DNA from: Gaiellasilicea sp033857955
Lineage (GTDB): Bacteria > Actinomycetota > Thermoleophilia > Gaiellales > Gaiellaceae
NCBI GenBank assembly: GCA_033857955.1
Contig: JAWVCW010000010.1
Coordinates: 62,001 to 126,000, forward strand
Length of the DNA: 64,000 bases
Reading direction: 5' to 3'
In this document: positions 33,056-42,491 of the stretch, in pieces
Layout: every line of letters begins with the position of its first letter
How positions within the stretch are numbered: the first letter of the stretch is position 1
Notes under the pieces: model-generated
Databases searched by the model: none
Seen by the model: only the letters and a program-made list of their open reading frames with translations
What the model was told of the DNA's origin: nothing
Translations under genes and position numbers: made by a program

Positions 33056-33134
33056 CCCACCAGCACGCGCTTTCGGCCCCGGGTTCACCCCTTCGGGTGA
33101 CTGCAGTTCGGCCTGGCGAGGCTACGTTGCCTCT

Positions 33135-34256
33135 CTGACGTCTTCCGCCGCCCACCACCCTCCACGCACGCTCCTCTGCCTGCTGGCCGTCGGCGCGTTG
33201 GCGCTGATGGCAGCCGGCCGTGCGAGCGCCGGCTACGGGGTCGGGCCGGACGGGCAGAGCTTCACGGTGACCGTCGACTCCGGCGGCTCGGTCCAGTCTC
33301 CGGCCTCGCTCGATCTCGTCGTCTACCTGGACGGGGATGACAGCTCGCCGGTCGTCTGGGTGTCGGACAGCTCGGCGATGAGTGCTTCCGGAACGCCGTC
33401 GGGCCGGAGTGTCGGCTCCTGCTCCAGCGGTTCGCTGCTTCCCTTCGGCGAGCAGAACAAGTCCGTCTGCCGCGTCTCGACACTCCTGCTACAGCCCGGC
33501 CGCACCTACTACTGGTGGCTCGCGTTCCGCCGCCAGGATCCGGGCGGCCCGGCCCCGACGGATCGGGTCTCCGGCCCCTTCAGCTTCTCGCTCGTGGCGC
33601 AGGCCACACCGCCGCCCGCTCCGGCGCCGCCGCCCGTGAAAGACCCTCCCGTCGGCCCGCACACGTCGGTCTCGACGAAGACGTTCGCAGCTGCAGCGAC
33701 GCTGCCGGGCTCGGCCGTCTTCAACGGACGCCGGTCGGTCAAGCACACGACGCTCACCCGGCTCGTCTACCGCACGATGAAGCAGCTCGGCGTTCCCCGG
33801 CAGCTCGCCTTTGCCTGCTGGAACCGGTCCGACTGGCTCTCGGTTCTGGCCGCCGAAGGCGCCGAGCCCGAGCACGGGAACACACAGCTGCTGGGATTCT
33901 GGCTTGGCCGCCAGCCTCGCTGGCTGCACCTCGCGCCCGGAATCTGCACCGATGTGCAAGGCCTGCTCACCACCAGGCAACCGAATGCCCGCCGCGCGGG
34001 GGCTCTCGCCACCGCGATCCACGAGACGCTGCACGCCTACGGCGTCATCAACGAAGCGCAGACGAACTGCTTTGCGGTGCAGCTCGTGCCCGTGTTCGGC
34101 TCGAATCTCGGCCTTGGCGCGAAGCGAGCCGGCTACCTGGGAACGCTGGCGCGGAACTACGTGCGCAAGTACTCGCCTCCCGGTTACTGGAACGGCGCCC
34201 GCTGCCACGACGACGGCGCCTGGGATCTGTTCCCGAGCGCGCGCAACCTCGGCTGA
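33135..34256 (+). CDS. Secreted HExxH protein, putative zinc metallopeptidase (probable CTG start)
   Basis: About 373 residues. The signal peptide is TLLCLLAVGALALMAAGRAS, then a beta domain (residues 30-150), a Pro-rich linker, and a C-terminal domain. That domain contains ATAIHETLHAYGVINEAQTN then CFAVQL. HETLH is a zincin HExxH motif and the downstream Glu in NEA could be a third ligand. Peptidase activity is inferred only from this. No ATG/GTG/TTG lies in frame between GTG 32997, inside the previous gene, and the signal peptide; CTG 33135 is the best start. Confidence 0.7.
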   Translation: MTSSAAHHPPRTLLCLLAVGALALMAAGRASAGYGVGPDGQSFTVTVDSGGSVQSPASLDLVVYLDGDDSSPVVWVSDSSAMSASGTPSGRSVGSCSSGSLLPFGEQNKSVCRVSTLLLQPGRTYYWWLAFRRQDPGGPAPTDRVSGPFSFSLVAQATPPPAPAPPPVKDPPVGPHTSVSTKTFAAAATLPGSAVFNGRRSVKHTTLTRLVYRTMKQLGVPRQLAFACWNRSDWLSVLAAEGAEPEHGNTQLLGFWLGRQPRWLHLAPGICTDVQGLLTTRQPNARRAGALATAIHETLHAYGVINEAQTNCFAVQLVPVFGSNLGLGAKRAGYLGTLARNYVRKYSPPGYWNGARCHDDGAWDLFPSARNLG

Positions 34257-34262
34257 GTCGCC

Positions 34263-36077
34263 TTACCCTCGCTCGGCGTTGCACGCGGCGCCAGCGTCAC
34301 ATTCCCAGTCGCCCGCGAAGATTTCGTGGATCGGCTGCTTCCACGCATCGTGATAGACGGGCGAGTCCGGCCCGTGCTCGTCTGAGCCTAGGCGAACGCG
34401 GCCGAAGACCGTCTCGCCGCCGGCGCCCCACCACAACGGGCGTTGGGGATCGACTTCGGTGTCTGCTTCGCCGAGCGCCTTCGGCACCTGGAACGTCCCC
34501 AGATCGGGAGTCTCCTCCCGCGCAGCCGCCGCGAACGTGAGCCAGCGAACGGCCTTCGCAACGCGCGACTGCAGCTCGCAGCTGCCCCAGTTGGGCTCGC
34601 GAGTTCCCGGGGTGGCGTAGTTGGCGTGGGAGCCTTTCGCGACGATCACGAGCGGGTGCGAGGCCGGAACGTCGAGTGTGCCGCCGACCAGCACCCGCCC
34701 CGCCGCGGTGACCGCAACGGATGCCGCGTCCGTCCATGGCCGCCAGCTACCGGCGCAATGCGCTGAGTACGCGACGAAGAGCGGGGCGCCCGCGTCATCG
34801 AGGCCCACGGCGACCCATTCCCAGTCGCCGCCGTGCGTCTGGGCGAGTGTCCCGATGGCGCTGTCGGCCCGCCAGTTGTTGTACGGGTAGAAGAGCCAGT
34901 ACTGGGCCAGCCACTTCGCGCTCCGCGCCACCGGTGGGAGGTCGGCCTCGGTCTCCAGCAGTTCGGCACTGACGGAGAGGAGCCGCGGATAGACGGCACC
35001 GCCGACGAAAACTCGTGTTCCGCGCGGTGGCTCCGCATCGGCGCGCAGGCGCTCCAGGACGTTCTCGATCGGAGCCTCCGAGCACGGGTGCTTCGCGCGA
35101 TCAGCGCAGTCTTCGGCCGGCGCCTGTGGGAGCGCGGCAAGCGCTGTTGCCGCACTCGATGCCGACCAGCTTTCGGTCTCGTGCAGGCGGAGAACGGGCG
35201 AGTAGCGCTCGATGAGCGTCAGACGGTCCGCTGGGGTCAGCTTGGACGGGTTCTCCAGCTCCAGTGCTGGGAGGCGCGCTCCTCGTTCGGCTACCTGTGA
35301 GGTCTCGAGCAGGTGGCGCTCGATCGGAACGCGGATGGCGCTTCCAAGCAACAGAAACGCGGAAGCGATCGCGCAGAAGGAGCTGGCGATCGCAAGACCG
35401 CCGCGCGGCCGTTCCTGCGCTCGCTCGTCTTCCCGAGCAGACCGCATGGTGCCGGCTCGGCGGGACAGCCGGACGCCGACCGCCTCGACGTGGTGTGCCT
35501 TGACGACCCCGAGCGCGATGAAGAGGACGACCGGCGCGATGACGAGCAGCAGGACCGCCAGCGTCAACGAGACGGTTCCATCAATCAGCTGAAAGATGAG
35601 GAACGGCACCACGAAGACGGCGAGCGCGTTGACGATCGCCAGGATCCACGAGATCCCGCGCCAGGCCCTGGACACAAAACGGCGGGCTCGATAGAGCAGG
35701 AGCGAGAACGGCCAGAGAGCCAGGCTCAGCTGGACAGCGCTACCGGCCCAACTCTGGCCGGGCACGAATCTCCGGACGCGCTCGAAGACGAAGAGTGCGC
35801 TGACGATGGCCAGCGCGGCCACCGTCGCAGCCACCGTGTGGTGCCGGCTGAGCCAGCCCTTGAGCGCCGCATAGTCGTCGTCGGCGTCCGGGGGAAGTGC
35901 AACCGTCGAGACCAGGAGCACCAGGATCGCGGTCGTCAAGCCGAGCCACAGTTCCTGCCAGAACCCATCCGGGAGGATCGAGGCGAGGGTGATCGCCAGG
36001 ACCACCATCGGCATCAGGGCGTAGGTGAGGGCGATCTTCAGCCGCCGCCTCGCACTCACTGTCGCCACATCGGGCAC
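34263..36077 (-). CDS. Polytopic membrane protein with C-terminal Vps62-like domain
   Basis: 604 residues from GTG 36077. The first 260 residues hold about seven membrane helices (for example MVVLAITLASIL, LLVIAPVVLFIALGVV). The remaining 330 residues form a soluble domain with LAQYWLFYPYNNW, HGGDWEWVAVGLDDAG, AYSAHCAGSW, HPLVIVAKGSHANYA and PLWWGAGGETVFG. These motifs are found in fungal Vps62-type and related bacterial proteins. Eukaryotic Vps62 has a vacuolar sorting role; the bacterial function is unknown. It is divergent from the HTH membrane protein (44 bp). Confidence 0.78.
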   Translation of the reverse strand: MPDVATVSARRRLKIALTYALMPMVVLAITLASILPDGFWQELWLGLTTAILVLLVSTVALPPDADDDYAALKGWLSRHHTVAATVAALAIVSALFVFERVRRFVPGQSWAGSAVQLSLALWPFSLLLYRARRFVSRAWRGISWILAIVNALAVFVVPFLIFQLIDGTVSLTLAVLLLVIAPVVLFIALGVVKAHHVEAVGVRLSRRAGTMRSAREDERAQERPRGGLAIASSFCAIASAFLLLGSAIRVPIERHLLETSQVAERGARLPALELENPSKLTPADRLTLIERYSPVLRLHETESWSASSAATALAALPQAPAEDCADRAKHPCSEAPIENVLERLRADAEPPRGTRVFVGGAVYPRLLSVSAELLETEADLPPVARSAKWLAQYWLFYPYNNWRADSAIGTLAQTHGGDWEWVAVGLDDAGAPLFVAYSAHCAGSWRPWTDAASVAVTAAGRVLVGGTLDVPASHPLVIVAKGSHANYATPGTREPNWGSCELQSRVAKAVRWLTFAAAAREETPDLGTFQVPKALGEADTEVDPQRPLWWGAGGETVFGRVRLGSDEHGPDSPVYHDAWKQPIHEIFAGDWECDAGAACNAERG

Positions 36078-36121
36078 GTCACAAAAGGTTGCAGCCTTCC
36101 CGGACGGCGTAGTCTCTTGGC

Positions 36122-37291
36122 GTGTCGATCATTGCGGAGATCGCTCAGCAGGCGGACGTGTCGGTCGAGGGTGTGATGCGGGTGCTGACGCGCGAGCCGG
36201 TCAGCGAGGACATCAAGGAACGCGTGCTTGCGGTGCTCCCCGACCTGTCGCCCGAGCAGACCCGCATCTTGCAGCGGTTCGCGCTGGCCGCCCTGCATGA
36301 CGAGCTTCCCCGCCAGGAGATCGAGCGCACCGACGCGCTCCCGGACTCCGTGCCGGCAGCGGCGGCGATCGAGTCGCGTCTGGCGCCGATCCTGGAGGAG
36401 CTCGTCGATGCGATCAAGGATCTGAGGCAGGAAGCGAACGCAGAACGTCGGGACCGGGTCGACGACCTCGCGCTCCTCGTTGACGTGATCACGACCGGCT
36501 GGCAAGGACTCGACCGCCGTCTCGGACGTGTGGAGCGTGTCGTCGAGCGAATCGAGCCCTCGGCCAGGACACAACCTCCGCCCCTGCGGGTCGCACAGCC
36601 TCCACCTGAGCAAGTCTCGGCGGACCCTCCGCTCGAGGTTACGGAGCAGACGGAACGCCCGGAACGGCGTCGCACCCGCCGCTGGCCGGTTGCCGCCGCG
36701 CTCGTCGCGGGCCTCGGCATCGGCCTCCTGGCCGGGCTTGACGTTCTCCCGGCCCGGACGGACATCCTCGGCCATCTCTCTGGCGACGACAGGACGCAGG
36801 CGCAGGGAGAGACGACGAACGCGGCGACGGCGCCCGCTCACCCCCGGCCCGCGAAGACCACCCAGGCCGCCGCGACGACGTCCAAGCGGACGCGGCGTCC
36901 TGCTCCGAAGCCGGCGACGACGGCAGTCGATTCCGTGCTCGACGCCGTCACGTCTGCACCGAGTCGCACCACCTCGCCCAGTTCGAACGTCGCACCCCCT
37001 GCCGCGACCACGACACCCACGCAGCCGCCGCGGCCGGCGCCCGCCTTCGTGCCTACGCGGAAGTGGGGTTGGGGGCCCGTCAAGGGAGCCGATTACTACG
37101 TCGTGGACTTCTTCCGCGCGGGCCAGCCGTTCTTCCACGCGACACCGACTGCGGCCAATCTGTCGCTGCCGAACTCGGTCGTGTTCCGGCCCGGTGCCTA
37201 CCGGTGGGTCGTCCGGCCCGGCTTCGGCAAGCCGGCCGAGAAGCGGCTCGGTGCAGCGATCATCGACTCCAAGTTCGCGGTCTCGCCCTAA
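36122..37291 (+). CDS. LacI-type HTH membrane protein with extracellular Fn3-like domain
   Basis: 389 residues from GTG 36122. Residues 3-42 (IIAEIAQQADVSVEGVMRVL, then SEDIKERVLAVL) are a LacI-like helix-turn-helix with hinge-like tail, followed by a helical region (50-150). A membrane span lies near 187-207 (VAAALVAGLGIGLLAGLDVL), then a Thr/Pro/Ala-rich stalk. A C-terminal domain of about 77 residues follows (KGADYYVVDFFRAGQPF, FRPGAYRWVV) that resembles the end of the surface protein at 16089. The sugar-binding domain of LacI is absent. Topology would place the HTH inside and the Fn3-like domain outside. A histidine kinase gene follows 70 bp later. Confidence 0.75.
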   Translation: MSIIAEIAQQADVSVEGVMRVLTREPVSEDIKERVLAVLPDLSPEQTRILQRFALAALHDELPRQEIERTDALPDSVPAAAAIESRLAPILEELVDAIKDLRQEANAERRDRVDDLALLVDVITTGWQGLDRRLGRVERVVERIEPSARTQPPPLRVAQPPPEQVSADPPLEVTEQTERPERRRTRRWPVAAALVAGLGIGLLAGLDVLPARTDILGHLSGDDRTQAQGETTNAATAPAHPRPAKTTQAAATTSKRTRRPAPKPATTAVDSVLDAVTSAPSRTTSPSSNVAPPAATTTPTQPPRPAPAFVPTRKWGWGPVKGADYYVVDFFRAGQPFFHATPTAANLSLPNSVVFRPGAYRWVVRPGFGKPAEKRLGAAIIDSKFAVSP

Positions 37292-37361
37292 GAGGCCCGC
37301 CCGGCGCCTGAGTCTCGCAACTTCCGCTCAATTCCCGACCGGTCGCACCGACTACACATGG

Positions 37362-39668
37362 GTGCCGATATCCGCGGACCCGCGTGCCGACGATCGCAGA
37401 CGCCTGTTCTCCGCCTGGGAGAGCTCGCCGTTCGGCACCGCCGTCCTGAACGCCGACGGGCACATCGTGCACGTCAACGAGGCGATGCGTTCGATTACCG
37501 GCTACCACGCAGATGAACTCGCGCGAATGCCAGTCTCGAGCTACACGCATCCGGACGACGAGCCCGAAAGCACCCTGAACTTCCGCCGCCTCCTCGCCGC
37601 CGAGGTGAACTCGTACCGGCTCGAGACGCGTCTGATCCGCAAGGACGGCGACATGGTCTGGGTCGATTGCTATGTCAGTGCGGCGCAGGACGCCCCGGGC
37701 GCGCCGCGTACCGCACTCGCGATGGTCCAGGACATCACGTCACGAAAGCTCGCCGAGTTGGCGCTGCGCGAGCAGAACGCCCGGCTGTCGCGGGTGGTCG
37801 AGACCCAGGCCGAGATCGCAGCCAACGGGCTCGAGCTCGAAGGCGTGTCGCAGCTGATTGCCGACCGGGCCCGGGAGCTGACAGGTGCCGACGGCGCAAC
37901 GGTGAGCATCCTCGACAGAGACAAGCCCGTGACACGCGTTGCGACCGGCGCAACCGGCGGGACCGCCGCTCTCAGCATCCCGCTCGTCCACGGCGGCCGG
38001 AACGTCGGCTCGCTCGCTGTGGTCAAAGAGGCCGGCGTCACGGACGAGGATCGCCGGACGGTGGAGCTGCTCGCGGTCATCCTCTCCTCGGCGGTGAGCG
38101 TGGCAGCGGAGCGCGAGGCGCGGCGCGAGCAGGTGGAGGCGCTGGCCCGCTTCGAGACCATCTTCGAGAGCGCCCCCATCGGCATCGGCCTCGTGAGCCT
38201 GGACGGCCGGCTCCTGAACACGAATTCGGTCATGCGCGACATCAGCGGCCGGACCGCGGAGGAGCTCGCGAGCCGGAACGTGATCGAGTACACCGTGCCG
38301 GAGGACGCCGACGAGGTGGCCAGGCTCTTCTCGGCGATGCTCACGGGGGAGCACGACTCGTACCGTCACGAGCATCGCGTCCATGCCAAGGACGGAGAAG
38401 TCGTCTGGATCGACTCGGCCACGTCGCTGCTTCGCGACGCGGACGGGAAGCCGCAGGGCGCGGTCTCGATGGCCCAGAACATCACGCAGCGCCGCGCGGA
38501 CGACGAGCAGCTGCGCCAGTCGCAGAAGATCGACGCGATCGGCCAGCTCACCGCGGGCATCGCCCACGATTTCAACAACCTCCTCCTCGGAATGCTCGGC
38601 TACACCGAGCTCGCGCAGGCGGAAGTCGACGCCGACGGCCACGCCGCCGAGTACCTGCGCCGGATCGAGTCGAGCGCGCAGCGGGCCGCCACCCTGACCG
38701 GGCAGCTGCTCGCGTTCGGCCGGCGCCAGACCCTTTGCCCACAGCCGCTCGAGCTCAACGCGCTCGTCTCCGAGACCGCCGCGCTGCTGCGCCGCACCCT
38801 GGGCGAGCGAATCGAGCTCGTGACGGTGCTCGACCCGTCGCTCCACGCCGTTCGGGCCGACTCCGGGCAGATGCAGCAGGCGCTTCTCAACCTCGCCCTG
38901 AACGCGCGCGACGCGATGCCGGACGGTGGCGTGCTGACGATCCGGACGAGCAACGCCGAAATTCGTGTGGGCGACCTACGGAGCCGCGAGCTCGAGCCCG
39001 GAAAGTACGTCCTCCTCTCCGTCGAGGATGACGGCAAGGGCATGACGCAGGAGATCTGCGACCTGATCTTCGACCCCTTCTTCACGACGAAGGAGGTCGG
39101 TCAGGGCACGGGACTCGGGCTCTCGAGTGCCCATGGGATCGTCAAGCAGAGCGGCGGCCACATCGAGGTGACGAGCGAGCCGGGCCGCGGGAGCACCTTC
39201 CACACCTACCTGCCGGCGCTTGCCACCGACGCACTCGGCGAAGACCAGAGTGCGCCGGAGCCGCCGCCGGTGCTCAGCCAGGCGCCACAGGGAGCCGGTC
39301 GGCGGATCCTCGTCGTCGAGGACGAGGACGTCGTGCGGACGCTGCTCGCCCGGACGCTCGAGCGGCTCGGCTACGCGGTCGAGACCGCGGAGGATCCTTC
39401 GGTCGCGCTGCCGACGCTCCGCGAGCGCGGCGACGAGTTTGCGCTCGTCATCTCAGACATGATGATGCCGCACACGACCGGCGCCGAGTTCGCGCGCGAG
39501 GTCGCGGGATGGAAACCCGAGCTGCCGTTCATCTTCATGTCCGGCTACACGGAGGGCGTCGTCACCCAGTCGGGTGTGACGGGGTCGTTCCTGCAGAAGC
39601 CCTTCACCTCGGAAACGCTTGCGACCGCGGTGCGCGAGGCGCTCGAGCGCTCCGCCAAACCCTCCTAG
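37362..39668 (+). CDS. Hybrid sensor histidine kinase (PAS-GAF-PAS-HisKA-HATPase-REC)
   Basis: 768 residues from GTG 37362; no membrane helix, so a cytosolic sensor. PAS1 is near 20-125 (PFGTAVLNADGHIVHVNEAM), GAF near 150-250, and PAS2 near 260-375. The phospho-His is in GIAHDFNNLL near 402. The ATPase domain holds LNLALNARDAM, VEDDGKGM and FDPFFTTKEVGQGTGLGLS. A C-terminal receiver follows, with VVEDEDVV, phospho-Asp in ISDMMMP near 699 and Lys in LQKPF near 746. No output domain or separate regulator is adjacent, so phosphotransfer goes elsewhere. Its 3' end overlaps the ATPase gene on the other strand by 4 bp. Confidence 0.92.
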   Translation: MPISADPRADDRRRLFSAWESSPFGTAVLNADGHIVHVNEAMRSITGYHADELARMPVSSYTHPDDEPESTLNFRRLLAAEVNSYRLETRLIRKDGDMVWVDCYVSAAQDAPGAPRTALAMVQDITSRKLAELALREQNARLSRVVETQAEIAANGLELEGVSQLIADRARELTGADGATVSILDRDKPVTRVATGATGGTAALSIPLVHGGRNVGSLAVVKEAGVTDEDRRTVELLAVILSSAVSVAAEREARREQVEALARFETIFESAPIGIGLVSLDGRLLNTNSVMRDISGRTAEELASRNVIEYTVPEDADEVARLFSAMLTGEHDSYRHEHRVHAKDGEVVWIDSATSLLRDADGKPQGAVSMAQNITQRRADDEQLRQSQKIDAIGQLTAGIAHDFNNLLLGMLGYTELAQAEVDADGHAAEYLRRIESSAQRAATLTGQLLAFGRRQTLCPQPLELNALVSETAALLRRTLGERIELVTVLDPSLHAVRADSGQMQQALLNLALNARDAMPDGGVLTIRTSNAEIRVGDLRSRELEPGKYVLLSVEDDGKGMTQEICDLIFDPFFTTKEVGQGTGLGLSSAHGIVKQSGGHIEVTSEPGRGSTFHTYLPALATDALGEDQSAPEPPPVLSQAPQGAGRRILVVEDEDVVRTLLARTLERLGYAVETAEDPSVALPTLRERGDEFALVISDMMMPHTTGAEFAREVAGWKPELPFIFMSGYTEGVVTQSGVTGSFLQKPFTSETLATAVREALERSAKPS

Positions 39669-41395
39669 ATCAGGCGGATGCCCGTGACGCGGCGGATCTC
39701 GTCGATCGAGGAGACGCCCGACAGCGCGATGCGCATCCCGTCGTCACGCATCGTCGTCATTCCCTGGCGCACCGCGGCGGCGAAGATCTCCGCGGCCGAA
39801 CGCTCGACTAGAGTGCGGACCTCGCCTTGCACGGTCATCACCTCGCGCAACGCGATCCGGCCCGAGTATCCCGTCCCGTGGCACTGTGCGCAGCCCACGG
39901 CGGAGTAGAGGACGATCTCGCTCAGGTGCTCGCTGCTGGTCGAGAGGCCGAGGTCTGCCGCTTGAGCCGTGTAAGGGCTCCGGCATTCGGTGCAGAGCCG
40001 GCGGGCGAGTCTCTGCGCCACGACGCTGTTCAACGAGCTCGCGATCAGGGACGGGTCGACTCCCATGTCGCGGAGGCGCGCGATCGCGCTCGCTGCGTTG
40101 TAGGCGTGCAGGGAAGTCAGCACAAGGTGGCCGGTCATCGCTGCCTGGATCGCGATCGACGCCGTCTCGGCGTCGCGGATCTCGCCGACGAGAAGCACAT
40201 CGGGGTCGCTGCGCAGGATCGTGCGGAGGCCACGTGCGAAGGTGAGTCCACCCTTGACGTCGACCTCGATCTGGTTGATCCCGTCCAGCCGGTACTCGAC
40301 TGGATCCTCGATTGTCATTACGACGCGGGCGGGGGTATTCAGATGAGTGACTGCGCCGTAGAGCGTGGTCGTCTTGCCGGACCCGGTCGGGCCGCAGACG
40401 ATCACGGCGCCGTAGGGCTGGTCGATCGAAGTCTTGAATGCCTCCTCGGCGGCGGGCTCCATCTCGAGGTCGGCGAGCGTGGGCGTCTGGTCACCGCGGC
40501 CGAGGATCCGCAGGACGATCTGCTCGCCGTGAGTGGTGGTGAGGACGGCGATCCGGAGATCGATCGGGCCAGAGCCGAAAAAGGCCGAGACGCGCCCGTC
40601 CTGCGGCGCACGCCGATCGGCGATGTCGAGCTTGCCCATGATCTTCAGGCGGCTCGTAACTGCGGGCTGCATGTGCTTCGGAATCGTGGTCAGCTCGCGC
40701 ATCACACCGTCGACGCGGATGCGGACGACCATCTCCAGGCGCGCCGGCTCGAAGTGGATGTCCGACGCTCCCTCTTCGACCGCGGTCCTCAACAGCGAGT
40801 TGACGAGATTGATCGTGGGCGCGCTCGAGGCCATGTCGTGGAGGTCGTGCAGGACCTGCTCGTTGTGCGCAGCCGTCTGCACGCCCTCCTCGGCGATCAG
40901 CTCCAGCGACTTGCGGTACGCCCGTGAGATCGCCAGGTCGATCTGCTTGCGCTCCGCAACTGCGAGCCGGAAGCTTGCGCCGAGAGCGAAGCGGAGGTCG
41001 TCCGCGTTCTTCAGGTTGGTGGGGTCGGTGACGGCGAGAAGCGGGACACCGTCTTCGAGAATCCGGATCGGCAGGGCCTCGTAGCGGCGCGCGAGCGTCT
41101 CGGTGAGGAGCGCGACTGCGTCGTGGTCCAGCTTCAGGCCCTCCAGGTCCACGTATTCGAGCTCGTACTGCTCGGCCAGCGCGCCCGCGATCGCGCGCTC
41201 GGTCGTGAAGCCGAGATCGACGACGATCTCGCCGAGCCGTTTCCCGCTCTCGACCTTCTCGTTGAGGGCAAAGTCGAGCTGCTCTTGCGTCAGCACGCGG
41301 CCGTCGACCAGCAGCTGGCCGAGCGGGACCCATTTGAGTTCCGGCGCCAAGCCGATCATCGGGGTGGGTGGGGGAGTCTGGAGGTCGATAGCCAC
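39665..41395 (-). CDS. Type IV pilus/type II secretion ATPase, PilB/GspE family
   Basis: 576-residue secretion ATPase. The N-terminal MshEN/GSPII_E domain includes LGQLLVDGRVLTQEQLDFAL and EYVDLEGLKLDHDAVALL. The motor core holds Walker A GPTGSGKTTTLY near 333-343, the Asp box around TIEDPVEY, Walker B ILRSDPDVLLVGEIRD and the His box TSLHAYNA. A four-Cys zinc motif, LCTECRSP and CAQCHGTGYSGR, is present. It drives pilin assembly or secretion. No other pil/gsp gene is in the window, so its partners are elsewhere. ATG 41395. Confidence 0.93.
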   Translation of the reverse strand: MAIDLQTPPPTPMIGLAPELKWVPLGQLLVDGRVLTQEQLDFALNEKVESGKRLGEIVVDLGFTTERAIAGALAEQYELEYVDLEGLKLDHDAVALLTETLARRYEALPIRILEDGVPLLAVTDPTNLKNADDLRFALGASFRLAVAERKQIDLAISRAYRKSLELIAEEGVQTAAHNEQVLHDLHDMASSAPTINLVNSLLRTAVEEGASDIHFEPARLEMVVRIRVDGVMRELTTIPKHMQPAVTSRLKIMGKLDIADRRAPQDGRVSAFFGSGPIDLRIAVLTTTHGEQIVLRILGRGDQTPTLADLEMEPAAEEAFKTSIDQPYGAVIVCGPTGSGKTTTLYGAVTHLNTPARVVMTIEDPVEYRLDGINQIEVDVKGGLTFARGLRTILRSDPDVLLVGEIRDAETASIAIQAAMTGHLVLTSLHAYNAASAIARLRDMGVDPSLIASSLNSVVAQRLARRLCTECRSPYTAQAADLGLSTSSEHLSEIVLYSAVGCAQCHGTGYSGRIALREVMTVQGEVRTLVERSAAEIFAAAVRQGMTTMRDDGMRIALSGVSSIDEIRRVTGIRLI

Positions 41396-41473
41396 GTCAT
41401 CGGCCGAACGGACACCGAAATCGACCTCAATCGAGTTAGGCCATTCGGCCTACTCGGCCTTTTGCGCGGAACA

Positions 41474-41503
41474 CCTCGCGTCCCGCGCAAACGGGACGCG
41501 AGG
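41474..41503 (-). terminator. Hairpin between the secreted protein and the ATPase gene
   Basis: Perfect 11-bp stem CCTCGCGTCCC/GGGACGCGAGG with an 8-base loop, 16 bp after the stop of the minus-strand gene at 41520. No T-run. Confidence 0.65.
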
Positions 41504-41519
41504 CCGTTCTGCGCTACTA

Positions 41520-42491
41520 CTAACTCGTCGGCTGGTACTGGCCGAGGACTGAAACGCCTGCGGCGGCGGCTCTGTCGACCGGAATCGCGCTGACTCCTGA
41601 CGAGGCGCTGAAGTACGCGCGCACGCCGGGAAGCAGGCCGCCGGTGCTGTAGCCCTTCCCTCCGCCGATCACGTTGCCGCTGGCATCGAAGACGACGGCG
41701 GAGACCTGGGAGCTCGTCAGCAGCTTCGTCGGATGGTCGTTCTGCACCTGGCCGACGACCGCCCCGACCCAGCCCGGATCGTAGGCGGACGCCTGCACGA
41801 GCACGTCCGAGGTGGGGGGGCCGAGCTTGGCCGCCATGTCCTGGCTGCCGATCCGCGTCACGATCTCGAGCGTCGACACCGGGGTCGCATCGGGAATCTG
41901 AGTCGAGCCACCGAGGTAGAAGTCCGAGCCGGCGCCGACGCCGCCGACCGTCTCGGCCTGCGTCGCCACGACACGGTTGGTCGCGTCGATGAAGTTGATG
42001 ATCACCGAGACGTCGAGAGCGTCCTTCTCTGGGGATGGATTCGAGAGGATGACTCCGTAGCTGACCTCGCGTGTGGTGAACCGCACTCGTTGCGAGAAGC
42101 CGCTCTTCTTGATCACGACCTTCGCCGGCGCCGCCGGGGGCCCGACCACGGCAAAGGTGCGGGAGATCCGGCCGGCACGACCGCACTTGACCGAAGCGCT
42201 TGCCGCGCCGATCCGCGCCTTCGGGGGGACGGTGAACGTCCAGGATGCGCGGTTGCTGCGCGCGACAGCAGCCTTGAGGGTCTGGCTGGCACCGTCCGCG
42301 TAGCGGATGGTCGGGACGCAGCGCACACCGCTCGGGCGTACGGTGACCGTCAGCGAGGCGGGCTGTCCCTGGAAAGTCTTCTGGGGGAGGAAGCGGAAGC
42401 CGACGCTCGAGCCGAGGTCGACAGCAGCCCCGGCGGAGGTGGCGAGTACGAGCCCTGTGAGAGCGGCGAGGAGAGCTGGGCGAGCGTGCAC
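41520..42491 (-). CDS. Secreted protein of unknown function, 323 residues
   Basis: GTG 42491 is chosen because GGAAGG precedes it by 5-6 bp and it opens the signal peptide HARPALLAALTGLVLATSAG. The mature part is all-beta. It has an N-terminal Ig-like region (QGQPASLTVTVRPSGVRC, ASVKCGRAGRISRTFAV). A second domain (TREVSYGVILSNPSPEKDAL, DVSVIINFIDATNRVVATQA, VVFDASGNVIGGGKGY) resembles the beta-sandwich FxLYD-type domains that describe property changes in secreted proteins. No function is assigned. Confidence 0.75.
   Translation of the reverse strand: MHARPALLAALTGLVLATSAGAAVDLGSSVGFRFLPQKTFQGQPASLTVTVRPSGVRCVPTIRYADGASQTLKAAVARSNRASWTFTVPPKARIGAASASVKCGRAGRISRTFAVVGPPAAPAKVVIKKSGFSQRVRFTTREVSYGVILSNPSPEKDALDVSVIINFIDATNRVVATQAETVGGVGAGSDFYLGGSTQIPDATPVSTLEIVTRIGSQDMAAKLGPPTSDVLVQASAYDPGWVGAVVGQVQNDHPTKLLTSSQVSAVVFDASGNVIGGGKGYSTGGLLPGVRAYFSASSGVSAIPVDRAAAAGVSVLGQYQPTS

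Noticed and set aside
39665..41395. A complete type IV pilus or competence cluster
   Set aside because: Only the ATPase is present; no pilin, PilC, PilT or prepilin peptidase gene lies nearby.
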